A DNA stretch of 64,000 nucleotides from assembly GCF_003966155.1 (NCBI RefSeq), contig NZ_RXNS01000003.1, forward strand, positions 62,001-126,000, given 5' to 3'. This DNA comes from Halomonas nitroreducens (GTDB lineage Bacteria; Pseudomonadota; Gammaproteobacteria; Pseudomonadales; Halomonadaceae). Numbering within the stretch: position 1 is the first letter of the stretch; every line of letters begins with the position of its first letter. The notes beneath the pieces were generated by a model. The model saw only the letters and a program-made list of their open reading frames with translations. It searched no databases and had not been told where the DNA came from. Below are positions 17,252 through 25,943 of the stretch, piece by piece. A program made the position numbers and the translations under genes.

Positions 17252-17722
17252 TCAGCGCACCAGCTTGAGGCGCTCATGCCACTCGGCGATGCTCTCGTCG
17301 GGGTAGCCGTCGAAGCACTTGTCGGTGTCCCGCGCCTCCAGATCCACCCAGGCTGGCTTGCTCGCCAGCATCAGGTGCACCCGTTCGGGCGGCACCGGCA
17401 GCTCGGTATCGATGGCTGAGGCGAAGGGATGCACCAGATCAGGCCAATCCGGATCATAGACCCAGAGGGCGCTGCCGCAGCGCGCACAGAAGTGCCGCTC
17501 GCCGCGGCTCGTCTCGCTGTCGATGACCGCGTGGTACACCGAGGTGAAGGCCTCGCCCTGCACGTCCAGCGTCTCCGCTCGGCCGCTCAGGTTGATGGCA
17601 TAGCCGCCGCCGCCGGCCGTCTTGCGACAGATCGAGCAGTAGCAGCGATTGAAGGGATAGGGATGCGGTGATTCCACGCTAAAGGTGACCGCCCGGCAGT
17701 GACAGGATCCCTCAAGCAGCAT
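17252..17722 (-). CDS. GFA family (glutathione-dependent formaldehyde-activating-like) protein
   Basis: A 156-residue zinc-binding protein of the GFA/CENP-V fold. The Cys pattern is complete: GSCHCRAV (Cys7, Cys9), NRCYCSICRK (Cys27, Cys29, Cys32) and HFCARCGSALW. The founding member was described as a glutathione-formaldehyde enzyme, but most relatives have no tested function. The ATG opens with MLLEGSCHC, the usual distance to the first Cys pair. Confidence 0.9.
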   Translation of the reverse strand: MLLEGSCHCRAVTFSVESPHPYPFNRCYCSICRKTAGGGGYAINLSGRAETLDVQGEAFTSVYHAVIDSETSRGERHFCARCGSALWVYDPDWPDLVHPFASAIDTELPVPPERVHLMLASKPAWVDLEARDTDKCFDGYPDESIAEWHERLKLVR

Positions 17723-17829
17723 GATGGCTTCCTCCAGGCCGATGATGATCCCCAGCCTAGTCCAGGACCGGGCTGGCCAACGAAAGGGCCGGAGCGCGAG
17801 GCCCCGGCCCGGGACATGCTGTCACCGGC

Positions 17830-18105
17830 TTACCGCCACCAGGGAGTCTCTTCCCTGACGCTGCGCCGCTGCACCTGGCGCTGGTCCCGGAGGACCGTCG
17901 CCTTGTGCAGGCGTGCACTACGTTGTTCCCAGTAGGCGGAATCACTGGCCAGGACCGGAAGGTCACCGGCCTGCATCATGCTGGCACCACTGCCGGCGTG
18001 GAGACCTGCACTGCGCTGCTGCAATGCCGACGAATCCATGGCCAGTGCCGATGCGGAGGCCAGCAAGCAGAGGACGAGCGAGGTCGTGAGAATCGTGCGT
18101 TTCAT
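17830..18105 (-). CDS. Small exported protein of unknown function
   Basis: A 91-residue protein that I do not recognise. A clear signal peptide (MKRTILTTSLVLCLLASASALAM, cleavage after ALA) precedes a charged mature part. The mature chain has two similar segments, DSSALQQRSAGLHAG and DSAYWEQRSARLHKA, suggesting an internal duplication with a QRSA-LH core. GAGGTG precedes the ATG at good spacing, supporting expression. No neighbour gives functional context. Confidence 0.7.
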   Translation of the reverse strand: MKRTILTTSLVLCLLASASALAMDSSALQQRSAGLHAGSGASMMQAGDLPVLASDSAYWEQRSARLHKATVLRDQRQVQRRSVREETPWWR

Positions 18106-18508
18106 GGGACACCTCGAACTGCCGTGAAGCCATCAATGCCATTCCGCGGATAGCCTGATCCACCTCGTCAGGGCGATCCGCAGACAACCATGCCAGGTCC
18201 GGCCGATCCTGGTGTGAGAGAAGAGGAATCGCATGAAGAAGATGAGGTCACACATGGGGTACAGGCCCAGGTTCTTTGCGCTTAGCCTTCTGGCCGCCTG
18301 GGGTGGGCGTCCGGCCTGGCCTGTTAACTATAGTCCCTGGCGGTGCCAACAGTATCGGCAACCCAGGAGAAAAGGCGGTGGCCGATGCAAAATCAGGCTT
18401 TCGACTGCCGCCCTCCGGCAATTCGGGATGGCGACTAGCGATGGGGCAGACTCCCAAGGCTGCTCTCCCGGCCCCTGCCGCCGCGATTGCCTCGCCTCGA
18501 CGCGCTCG
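18106..18508. other. Intergenic region without convincing gene
   Basis: About 400 bases. An open frame from 18233 on the plus strand starts with a leader-like MKKMRSHMGYRPRFFALSLL but then loses protein-like composition and runs through the racemase gene on the other strand, so I do not call it. Confidence 0.4.
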
Positions 18509-19240
18509 CTACAGCAATGCCAGGTCACCGAGAAACGCCTCATCCGGGCGGAGCCTCCACCCGAGGCGCTTGAGCCCCGCCCAGAGGGTGACCTGGTTGG
18601 CAGTCAGCACGACGCTGCCGGCCTCCCGGCCTAGCGCCGCCAGCCGAGCGAGGCTGTTGACCGCCGTATCGGGCACCAGCAGGGGCACCGAGGTGTCGGG
18701 ATGCTGGTCCCGGAAGCGGCGGATCTCCGCCAGGAGATCCGCCTGGTGGGAGTCGGCGGCATAGGGACAGTCCAGCGCCTTGTCCTCGCGCACCGAGACG
18801 CCGGCCTCGCGCAGGAAGGAGACCAGCCGCAGGGTCACATCGTCGGGATAGGGGCTCAGCAGGTCCACCCGGCAGTGGCCGATGGCGTCCAAGGCCTCGA
18901 GGAATGCCAGGGCGGTACTGGTTACCGGCACCCCCAGGGCGTCCGCGAGGGCCCCTGCCTGGTCCCGGGCCCAGCCAAGCCCACCGATGAAGCTGGCGCT
19001 GGTGCAAGCCCAGACCACCGTCCCGGCCCCCGCCTCCACCAGTTGCCTGCCCACCGGCTCGAGGCGCGCGGGGGCGCCGAGGGCCCGCAGCGCAGGTGGC
19101 GCATGGTGGCCATCGCTGGGGATCTTGCCCACTTCGATGGCAGGCAGCTCGCCGGGGGCAGGGGCGGCCAGGTCGTACCACTCATAGTCACCCGGGCCAT
19201 CATCGGGCAGCAGGATACCCAGGCAATATTGACGCGACAT
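18509..19240 (-). CDS. Asp/Glu/hydantoin racemase superfamily protein (maleate isomerase-like)
   Basis: A 243-residue cytosolic protein of the Asp/Glu racemase fold, closest in layout to arylmalonate decarboxylase/maleate isomerase. The first catalytic Cys is in VVWACTSASFIGG near residue 80; the second position in the C-terminal half lies at PLLVPDTAVNSLARLA, where Asp/Thr replace the usual Cys, so racemase chemistry is doubtful. The start has GGGAGGG upstream of two adjacent ATG codons; the second gives better spacing. The substrate is unknown. Confidence 0.75.
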   Translation of the reverse strand: MSRQYCLGILLPDDGPGDYEWYDLAAPAPGELPAIEVGKIPSDGHHAPPALRALGAPARLEPVGRQLVEAGAGTVVWACTSASFIGGLGWARDQAGALADALGVPVTSTALAFLEALDAIGHCRVDLLSPYPDDVTLRLVSFLREAGVSVREDKALDCPYAADSHQADLLAEIRRFRDQHPDTSVPLLVPDTAVNSLARLAALGREAGSVVLTANQVTLWAGLKRLGWRLRPDEAFLGDLALL

Positions 19241-19432
19241 CATCTGACCCTCCCTCGAGCAAGGACGCCTGCTGCACATTCTCCCTAACGCTGGCACAGG
19301 AATCCGATCTCCTGCAATGCCTGCCTTGGCCGCACGCCGGCCTGCCAGCGGCGTCATGCCGGGGGCTTTTGCCTCCCCGCGGCTACCGCGAGGTGGTATG
19401 GTCGGCGGCTTGCCCGATCACCAGGAGTCCCC

Positions 19433-19780
19433 ATGTCCAGCAAGATCTATTGCATCGCCAGCTTCAAACCCAAGCCCGGCCGGGAAGCGGCCGCGTTCAG
19501 GGCGCTCCAGGCCCTCGAGCCCAATGCCCATCGCGAGGATGCCTGCCTGCAGTACACCGTGACTCGCCAGCTCGACAATCCCTTCGCCCAGGGCGAGAGC
19601 TATCCCATCGTCTTTCACGAAGTGTGGGCCAATCGCGAGGCCTTCGAGGCCCACTGCCAGCGTCGCGAGATCCAGGCATTCTTCCAGGCCCAGGTGGAAG
19701 CCCCGGATGGGGACATCGAGGATGCCAATGTCTGCGTGTATACCGACGAACCGGCCGACTTCGACGCACCACAGCGATAG
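19433..19780 (+). CDS. Antibiotic biosynthesis monooxygenase (ABM) domain protein
   Basis: A 115-residue dimeric alpha/beta ferredoxin-like protein, similar to YgiN-type quinol monooxygenases. The opening IYCIASFKPKPGREAAAFRALQALEPNAHREDACLQYTV and the core IVFHEVWANREAFEAHCQ are characteristic. Such proteins oxidise quinols or act as small cofactor-free oxygenases. An AGGAG-type site precedes the ATG. Standing alone between the racemase-like gene and znuA. Confidence 0.87.
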   Translation: MSSKIYCIASFKPKPGREAAAFRALQALEPNAHREDACLQYTVTRQLDNPFAQGESYPIVFHEVWANREAFEAHCQRREIQAFFQAQVEAPDGDIEDANVCVYTDEPADFDAPQR

Positions 19781-19798
19781 TCGCCCTGCCGGCCGGCA

Positions 19799-20737
19799 TC
19801 AATCCTGCCGACAGCCGGCCAGCCCGTCGGAGAGCTGGCGTATCAGCTCTGCATAGAGCCCCGGTCCGGTCGCCAGGTCGACCCCGAGGGGATCGATCAC
19901 CCTCGAGGTGTCGACCGCGGTACCGCCGAAGACGCTCTCGACCAGTTGTGGGTTGTACTGCGGTTCGGTGAACACGCAGTCGATGTCCAGCGCCTCGACC
20001 CGGCGCTGGATCTCCCTGACCCGCGACGGACTCGGATCGGAGGCATCCCCCAGGGAGATGGCGCCGGCGGCCGGCACACCGAAGCGCCGTTCGAAGTACT
20101 GGTAGGCATCGTGGAAGACGATGAAGTGGGGCTTCCCGGTCGCCACCAAGCGTTCCTCGACCTCCTTGCTCAGCTGCGCCAGTTCCGCCTGACCGCGACG
20201 GGCGTTATCGCGATAGGTCGCGGCGTGCTCCGGATCGGCCTTGGCCAGTGTCTCGGCCATGACGCCCAGCCATACCCGGGCGTTGCGGGGATCGAGCCAG
20301 GCATGGGGATCGAGCCCCGCATGGTCATGGTCGGCAGGATGATGGCCGCCATGTCCGGCTTCGTCGCCATGGCCGTGGGCCTCGAAGGTGGCGCTCTGGC
20401 GGACGTCATATCGCGTCAGGCCCGGCGCCTCCAGCAGCGCGACCGCATCATCGGCCAGGGAGTCGATCGAGCGCCCGAGCCAGGGCGTCAGTGCCGGCCC
20501 CACCCAGAACACCACCTCGGCCCGGTCCAGGCTGGCAGCCTCGGAGGGACGCATGGAATAGCCATGGGGCGAGGCGCCGGGCCGGATGACCAACTCGGGC
20601 GCGCCGAGGTCCCCCATGACCTGCGAGGCCAGGGCATGCACCGGCGGGATGTCCACCGCCACCGAGGGGACCTCAGCGTAGGCGAGCGTCGGAACGGCCA
20701 ATAGCGGCAACAGTAGCGGGCGGACGAGGACGGGCAT
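19799..20737 (-). CDS. znuA: Zinc ABC transporter substrate-binding protein ZnuA
   Basis: Periplasmic zinc-binding lipocalin-like (cluster A-I) protein of 312 residues. A signal peptide (1-21) is followed by the TroA fold with zinc ligands in the ASPHGYSM and HDAYQYF regions. A His/Asp-rich loop EAHGHGDEAGHGGHH and HDHAGLDPHAW near residue 125 is typical of ZnuA and captures Zn2+. It delivers zinc to ZnuB/ZnuC, encoded divergently. The shared intergenic region carries a Zur-type box at 20777-20799. Confidence 0.95.
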   Translation of the reverse strand: MPVLVRPLLLPLLAVPTLAYAEVPSVAVDIPPVHALASQVMGDLGAPELVIRPGASPHGYSMRPSEAASLDRAEVVFWVGPALTPWLGRSIDSLADDAVALLEAPGLTRYDVRQSATFEAHGHGDEAGHGGHHPADHDHAGLDPHAWLDPRNARVWLGVMAETLAKADPEHAATYRDNARRGQAELAQLSKEVEERLVATGKPHFIVFHDAYQYFERRFGVPAAGAISLGDASDPSPSRVREIQRRVEALDIDCVFTEPQYNPQLVESVFGGTAVDTSRVIDPLGVDLATGPGLYAELIRQLSDGLAGCRQD

Positions 20738-20776
20738 GGCGTCGTCTCCTGGTCGGGAATTCTTGGTCGGCTTGAT

Positions 20777-20799
20777 AAAATGTTATAACATAACAATGA
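20777..20799. promoter_or_regulatory. Zur box between znuA and znuC
   Basis: A 23-base near-palindrome centred on GTTATAACATAAC, flanked by AAAT on the left. It resembles the enterobacterial Zur consensus with GTTATA and ATAAC half-sites. It sits between the divergent znuA and znuCB starts and has the same 13-base core, inverted, as the site between folE2 and the DUF1826 gene. Confidence 0.85.
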
Positions 20800-20830
20800 T
20801 TGCAACCCGCCCTCCCCCGACGGAGCCTCC

Positions 20831-21547
20831 ATGCCCCTGTTGACCCTTCACGACATCGGCGTCACCCGGCGCAGCAACACCATCCTGGAAGCCATCACGC
20901 TGTCCCTGACGGCCGGCGAGATCGTAACCGTCGTGGGCCCGAACGGCTCGGGCAAGACCACCCTGCTACGGGTGATCATCGGCGCCCTGACGCCGACCCA
21001 TGGCGAAATCCGGCGCCGCCCGGGGATGACCATCGGCTATGTGCCGCAACGCCTGCACATCGACCCGACGCTGCCCATGACCGTGGCTCGCTTCATGGCC
21101 CTGCCACGGCGCCGGCACATCGATGCCCTGCACAGGGCGCTCGAACAGGCCGGCGCCGCGGGGCAGATCGACCGGCAGATGGCCACGCTGTCGGGAGGTC
21201 AGTTCCAGCGCGTGCTGCTGGCCCGCGCCCTGCTCGGCCAACCCGACCTGCTGATCCTCGACGAGGCCAGCCAGGGGCTCGACCATCGCGCCACCGCCGC
21301 CTTCTACCGGCAGATCGACCGCGTGCGCCGGGAGCTCGGCTGCAGCGTGCTGATGGTCAGTCACGAGTTGCATGTGGTGATGCAGGCCTCGGACCGGGTG
21401 ATCTGTCTCAACGGCCACATCTGCTGCCAGGGTCGGCCCGAGACGGTGGCCAGCTCACCGGCCTACCGCGACCTGCTGGGGGGCGACGAGCGGGACGCAG
21501 TGGCCTTCTACCGACACGATCATGCCCTCGCGGTGGCCTCGCCATGA
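20831..21547 (+). CDS. znuC: Zinc ABC transporter ATP-binding protein ZnuC
   Basis: Cytosolic ATPase of the zinc importer, 238 residues. Walker A GPNGSGKT (near residue 38), signature LSGGQFQRV and Walker B LLILDEASQGLD are all present, with the switch His in MVSHELHVV. The C terminus shows CLNGHICCQG, a usual metal-ABC feature. Overlaps znuB by four bases (ATGA). Expected to be repressed by Zur with zinc. Confidence 0.95.
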   Translation: MPLLTLHDIGVTRRSNTILEAITLSLTAGEIVTVVGPNGSGKTTLLRVIIGALTPTHGEIRRRPGMTIGYVPQRLHIDPTLPMTVARFMALPRRRHIDALHRALEQAGAAGQIDRQMATLSGGQFQRVLLARALLGQPDLLILDEASQGLDHRATAAFYRQIDRVRRELGCSVLMVSHELHVVMQASDRVICLNGHICCQGRPETVASSPAYRDLLGGDERDAVAFYRHDHALAVASP

Positions 21548-22368
21548 TGCTCGACGACTTCCTGGTCCGCGCGGCCCTGGGCGGCACCGGGGTGGCCCTG
21601 GCAGCCGCACCGCTGGGCTGCTTCGTGGTCTGGCGGCGCATGGCCTATTTCGGCGACGCCACCGCCCATGCGGCCATCCTCGGGGTAGCGCTGTCCCTGG
21701 TGCTGTCCACCTCCCTGTTCGCCGGGGTGCTGACGGTCTCGCTGCTGATGGCGGTGGCCGTGTCGTGGCTGAGTGGCCGGGGTTATGCCATGGATACCCT
21801 GCTGGGCGTCATGGCCCACTCGGCACTGGCCTTCGGGTTGGTGGCGGTGTCCTTCGTCGCCGGCGTGCGCATCGACCTCATGGGCTATCTCGTCGGCGAC
21901 ATCCTGGCCGTGGGCCGGGCGGACCTGGCGATCATCTGGGGCGGCGCCCTGCTGGTACTGGCCTTGCTCGGCTCCCGCTGGTCGGCCCTGCTGACCGCCA
22001 CCCTGAGCCCGGACCTGGCCCATGCCGGCGGCATCGACCCGCGGCGCGAGCAGCTGGTGCTGACGCTGTGCCTGGCGATGGTAGTGGCGGTGGCCATCAA
22101 GGTGGTGGGCGTGCTGCTGATCGCCGCCCTGCTGATCATTCCCGCCGCCGCGGCCCGCCCCTTCAGCCGGACTCCGGAACGCATGGTGCTGATCGCGACG
22201 GCGATCGGCGTCCTCTCGGCCAATGGCGGCCTGGCCGCCGCCTACCGCTTCGACACCCCCACCGGCCCCACCATCGTCTGCCTGGCGACGCTGCTGTTCC
22301 TGGCGGCCAGCCTGATCGGCCGGCGGCTCGAGTCCATTGCCCCGCGGCCTGCCAGACCTCACGAATGA
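21544..22368 (+). CDS. znuB: Zinc ABC transporter permease ZnuB
   Basis: Inner-membrane permease of the zinc importer, 274 residues, with eight or so helices of the ABC-3 type. Motifs include GCFVVWRRMAYFGDATAHAAILGVAL, the conserved helix after the N-terminus, and VVGVLLIAALLIIPAAAARP in the C-terminal half. The ATG overlaps the znuC stop (ATGA); a second ATG follows immediately. Longer in-frame readings from within znuC are rejected. Converges on folE2. Confidence 0.95.
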   Translation: MMLDDFLVRAALGGTGVALAAAPLGCFVVWRRMAYFGDATAHAAILGVALSLVLSTSLFAGVLTVSLLMAVAVSWLSGRGYAMDTLLGVMAHSALAFGLVAVSFVAGVRIDLMGYLVGDILAVGRADLAIIWGGALLVLALLGSRWSALLTATLSPDLAHAGGIDPRREQLVLTLCLAMVVAVAIKVVGVLLIAALLIIPAAAARPFSRTPERMVLIATAIGVLSANGGLAAAYRFDTPTGPTIVCLATLLFLAASLIGRRLESIAPRPARPHE

Positions 22369-22432
22369 GCGGGCGGCCCGGCGATCGACTCGCCGAGCCT
22401 GACCGCCGCCTCTCGGTCGGTGGCCCGGGACG

Positions 22433-23341
22433 TCAGGTCGGCTCCGCCTCAGGCCAGTTCCACTGGCTGCGCGCCACGGCGTCGTGGGCATGCAGGCTCT
22501 CGGCATGCACCACGCGGAGCCGGAAGCCGGCCACCCCGGGCTGCTCGCGCAGCACGCGATTCAGCCGACGTGCGGCGTCCTCGCAGAACATCAGGTTCTG
22601 GCCGTTGGCCAGGGCGAAAGCCTGTTCGTCGACGCGCTTGACCGCGGTCTGCAGGGCGGTGCCCAGGGCCGCCTCCACCCGGTCGATGACCTCGACCACG
22701 GGCAGGGTCTGGGTGTCGGGATCCAGCCGCAGCTGGAGATGCGCCTGGCTGCGCTGGCTGTGGGGCGTAGCGGCAATACCTCGCTCGCTGCCCAGCCAGT
22801 CCCGCAGCGACTCGCGCTCGATCGCCGCTTCCTCGGCGAAGTCGTCATCGAAGCGCTGCTGGATGAGCTGACGGGCCAGGGCCGCGGAGCAGGGGCAGGT
22901 CGAGGAGTAGCCGATGGCGAGTTCCAGCCGAGCCTCGAAACCTTCGGGAGTGAGGCAACTACGAACGGCCAGGGGATAGGCCTTCCAGCCCGCCAGGGGG
23001 CTGACCAGAGCGGGACGCCGCAGCAGGGCCTCGCCCTCGAGATCAAGAAAGGCACGCCGGGCGAGCCCATGGTGGCTATCGAGGAAGTGTGTCAGCACCT
23101 CCCGCAGCCGCATCAGGCTGAGGTCCTGGCCGGCCAGCCGCTCGAGGGCCAGGTAGAGCCGCGACATGTGGATGCCCCGGGCCCCGGGGGCATCCAGGCT
23201 CACACCCGCGTCGGCCGTCCCGGCCATTGGCTGCCCCGCCACCTGCAGCGGCAGGTCGATGCCTTCCATGCCCACCCAGGCCAGGCGGGGGGCGGCCGCA
23301 GTCGCCTGGCCCGCGATATCGGCCAGTCTGTCTTCGCTCAT
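22433..23341 (-). CDS. folE2: GTP cyclohydrolase FolE2 (type IB)
   Basis: A 302-residue enzyme converting GTP to 7,8-dihydroneopterin triphosphate, the first step of folate and queuosine precursor synthesis. The type IB family is metal-flexible and replaces zinc-dependent FolE in zinc shortage. Conserved parts include GVSLDAPGARGIHMSRLYLAL and GYSSTCPCSAALARQ, with the catalytic Cys in the latter. The gene lies divergent from a DUF1826 gene with a Zur-type box between them, the expected Zur regulon arrangement. Confidence 0.95.
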   Translation of the reverse strand: MSEDRLADIAGQATAAAPRLAWVGMEGIDLPLQVAGQPMAGTADAGVSLDAPGARGIHMSRLYLALERLAGQDLSLMRLREVLTHFLDSHHGLARRAFLDLEGEALLRRPALVSPLAGWKAYPLAVRSCLTPEGFEARLELAIGYSSTCPCSAALARQLIQQRFDDDFAEEAAIERESLRDWLGSERGIAATPHSQRSQAHLQLRLDPDTQTLPVVEVIDRVEAALGTALQTAVKRVDEQAFALANGQNLMFCEDAARRLNRVLREQPGVAGFRLRVVHAESLHAHDAVARSQWNWPEAEPT

Positions 23342-23405
23342 CGATCGGTATCCTCGTCGGCGGTGTCATGAAAATGCGCTCTGGTGTGGCGATGCCATAA
23401 AAAAG

Positions 23406-23418
23406 TTATGTTATAACG
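23406..23418. promoter_or_regulatory. Zur box between folE2 and the DUF1826 gene
   Basis: GTTATGTTATAAC, the exact reverse complement of the core of the box between znuA and znuC, in an AT-rich leader. It lies 64 bases upstream of the folE2 ATG and 58 bases upstream of the DUF1826 ATG. Confidence 0.85.
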
Positions 23419-23476
23419 TATCGTCCTTCAAATGCCACAACGTGTCCCCAATCCGATCCGACAAGGAGAGCCAAGG

Positions 23477-24139
23477 ATGTCGCCGACCGCCGCTCTGCCC
23501 AGCCCCGACCTGCCCACCGCGACGCCCCACTGGGTGGAGGGCGGGGGCATCGAGGTGCTGCCCAGGATCTTCGAGGACGCCATTACCCTCGCCGTGCTGC
23601 GCCGCCCCCTGCCCCACGACCTGTTGGCGGGGGCTCTGGCTCAGGTAAGGGCCGAGCGCCCTCTGTCATTCGCCTGGCGGGGGAAACCGGGCGACGACCT
23701 CCGTGCCGCCCTGCTCCAGGCCCTGCACTGCCCCGGCATATCCGATTCCCTGGTGGAGGACATCGTGATCCTGGCCGAGGCCATGGCCTGCCTGTTCGAT
23801 ACCCAGGACGTGGGCCTGCGGCTGCGCCGACTGGACGCGCCCATGTGCCCGCGCTTTCATTGCGACCAGCTGCCGGTACGCCTGGTGACGACCTACCTGG
23901 GCCCCGGCAGCGAGTGGCTGCCCGAACACGCCGTGCATCGGGCAGGCCTCGGCGCACCGCACCCCGGCAAGCCGGCTATCGTCCTCGCGGATGCCGTCAT
24001 CCACCGGCTGGAGACAGGGGATGTCGCCCTGTTCAAGGGCGGCGGCTGGATCGGCAATGAGGGCAAAGGGCTGGTGCACCGCAGCCCGACGCTGGGGAGC
24101 GATCAGCCACGGCTGCTGTTGACCATCGATCCCGCCTGA
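23477..24139 (+). CDS. DUF1826 domain protein, probable Zur-regulon member
   Basis: A 220-residue cytosolic protein of the DUF1826 family. Family members often lie in Zur-regulated clusters with folE2 and znu genes, but their function has not been established. Features: RFHCDQLPVRLVTTYLGPGSEWLP with His and Cys possible metal ligands, and HRSPTLGSDQPRLLLTID at the C terminus. AAGGAG lies nine bases before the chosen ATG; an earlier in-frame start lacks a site. It shares its promoter region and Zur box with folE2. Confidence 0.85.
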   Translation: MSPTAALPSPDLPTATPHWVEGGGIEVLPRIFEDAITLAVLRRPLPHDLLAGALAQVRAERPLSFAWRGKPGDDLRAALLQALHCPGISDSLVEDIVILAEAMACLFDTQDVGLRLRRLDAPMCPRFHCDQLPVRLVTTYLGPGSEWLPEHAVHRAGLGAPHPGKPAIVLADAVIHRLETGDVALFKGGGWIGNEGKGLVHRSPTLGSDQPRLLLTIDPA

Positions 24140-24165
24140 GGCCACCCAGCCGCCAGGCCAGGGCG

Positions 24166-25107
24166 TCAGACCTGCCAGGGCAATGGCGGCGGCATCAGGC
24201 GCTCTCCGTCGTACCGGGGAATGCGGCCGAAGCGCTCACTGCCGGCTTCCCAGTCCCGCTGGGCCTCGGCGATCTCGGCCTTGCTGTGGCCGACGAGGTT
24301 CCACCAGATCAGGATCTCCTCGTCCAGGGGCTCGCCGCCGACCAGGAGAGCCCGGCCGTCCTCGGTCAGGCCGAGGGTGACGCGCTCGCGCCCCCGGCCC
24401 AGGTAGGCCAGCTCGTTGGGCGGGAAGGTCTCGCCTTCGATGTCGAGCTCGCCCTCCAGGGGCAGCACGCCGTACTCGAAGTCCTCGCGCAACGACAGCT
24501 CGACGGTGCTCGCCTCCCGGGCGACGAGCTCCAGGCCCACCAGGGGCGAGAAGGCCAGGGTCGGCGCGCGGTGGCCGGCGAATTCGCCGGTGAGCAGGGT
24601 GAAGGCGACGCCCTGCTCATCCCAGCGGGGCAGCTTCGGGTAGTGATCGAAACGCGGATCGGTGCGGCGGTCGGCCTCCGGCAGGGCGATCCATAGCTGG
24701 GCGGCATGCAGCCGGGTCTCGCCGGGCACCGATTCCTCGGTGTGACTGATGCCGCGGCCGGCGGTCATCAGGTTGACCTGGCCGGGACGGATCACCTGTT
24801 CGTTGCCCAGGCTGTCGCGGTGCAGCACCTCGCCTGCGATCATCCAGGTGAAGGTCTGCAGACCGATGTGGGGGTGGGGGCCGACCCGGAGGCCCCGGGC
24901 TTCGCCCTTGAAGACGGCCGGGCCGGCATGGTCGAGGAAACACCAGGCGCCCACCAGGCGGCGGTGGCGGGAGGGCAATACCCGATTGACGGGAATCCCG
25001 CCCACGTCGGCGGTACGCGGCGCCACGTGCTGGACCTGGCGTTTTCCCTCGACGACCGGGCAGTCGCGTGACGAGGCCAGGTCGCGATCATCAACGAGAG
25101 TGCTCAT
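24166..25107 (-). CDS. Pirin family protein
   Basis: A 313-residue bicupin protein. The pirin N-terminal cupin shows the metal ligands GPHPHIGLQTFTWM (two His), then HTEE with a third His and Glu; DHAGP and AGRGISH are typical. The C-terminal cupin lacks the ligands, as usual. Some bacterial pirins oxidise quercetin, others act on metabolic enzymes. The gene precedes the SleB-type hydrolase gene by 17 bases but with no evident functional tie. Confidence 0.92.
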   Translation of the reverse strand: MSTLVDDRDLASSRDCPVVEGKRQVQHVAPRTADVGGIPVNRVLPSRHRRLVGAWCFLDHAGPAVFKGEARGLRVGPHPHIGLQTFTWMIAGEVLHRDSLGNEQVIRPGQVNLMTAGRGISHTEESVPGETRLHAAQLWIALPEADRRTDPRFDHYPKLPRWDEQGVAFTLLTGEFAGHRAPTLAFSPLVGLELVAREASTVELSLREDFEYGVLPLEGELDIEGETFPPNELAYLGRGRERVTLGLTEDGRALLVGGEPLDEEILIWWNLVGHSKAEIAEAQRDWEAGSERFGRIPRYDGERLMPPPLPWQV

Positions 25108-25124
25108 GGGAGACTCCTTGGTGA

Positions 25125-25742
25125 CTAGTGGGATGCCCCGCCACGGGGCCGGTAGAAGGCGAAGCCGCCGACGTCGACCGTCTTGGCAAACTCCGCAGCC
25201 CAGGAGGGGCGCACCGAGCGGTGGTGGAAGTACAGGGCGCCGCCGGTGCGGTCGCCAAGCTGCTGGTTGAGGGCGCGGCGGGCGATCTCCTTGGCCTGCG
25301 CATAGGCGCTGTCCTCATCGGCCTCGTCCACGCGACCGTCACACCACCAGGAGAACTGGCAGGCGCCCTGCTCGCTCCCCTGCCTGACCACCCCGCAGAC
25401 CGTATCGGGAAAGCCGGAATCGCCGAGACGGTTCATCACCACATTGGCCACGGCCTCCATGTCGGCTACATCCTCGCCGCGGGCCTCCCAGTAGATGCTG
25501 CGGGCCAGGCAGGTGATGGGGTCATCCAGCGGCGCTTCACCAGCCGGGTCGACCGCCTGGGCCTCCGGCTTGTCGATCGCCGCCGCCGGCGTGGCGGGGC
25601 CGTCCTCGTTCGTCTCGACCACGCTCTGTTCCAGCTGCTCCGCCTTGCGCTCGGCCTCTTCGGCCGATCCGTCCGCCATGGCCAGGGGCACCAGCAGGCA
25701 GACAACCAGACAGGACAGGATGCAACGCCAATGCTGGCTCAT
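25125..25742 (-). CDS. Cell wall hydrolase, SleB/CwlJ-like domain
   Basis: A 205-residue exported protein with a signal peptide (1-23), a charged Glu/Ala/Asp-rich linker (25-70) and a Hydrolase_2 (SleB) domain from about residue 75. The domain shows CLARSIYWEARGEDVADMEAVANVVMNRLGD, with the catalytic-type Glu in YWEARGE, and ACQFSWWCDG. In Gram-negative bacteria these enzymes probably trim peptidoglycan. Upstream on the same strand is the HIT gene, separated by about 200 bases. Confidence 0.9.
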   Translation of the reverse strand: MSQHWRCILSCLVVCLLVPLAMADGSAEEAERKAEQLEQSVVETNEDGPATPAAAIDKPEAQAVDPAGEAPLDDPITCLARSIYWEARGEDVADMEAVANVVMNRLGDSGFPDTVCGVVRQGSEQGACQFSWWCDGRVDEADEDSAYAQAKEIARRALNQQLGDRTGGALYFHHRSVRPSWAAEFAKTVDVGGFAFYRPRGGASH

Positions 25743-25943
25743 GCCATGTCTCCGGGCACCTCTCGCCAGTCGCCAGGCCGATTCCCTCGACAGTCGCCGG
25801 GACGCCGACGATACCCGGATCGGCGAGCCCGGAACCGGCTGGCGAGCCCCATCGCCCGCCCCGCAGGGGCGAAGCGATGCTCCCTCAGTGTAGCCCGACG
25901 CAGGGGGTGCGACGGGCTTGGCGGCAGGGTGGCCCCGGCCGGA

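Noticed and set aside
18233..18634. Plus-strand frame with a leader-like N terminus (MKKMRSHMGYRPRFFALSLL)
   Set aside because: After the first 25 residues the sequence is Arg/Pro/Gly-rich and continues antisense through the racemase-like gene; no ribosome site.
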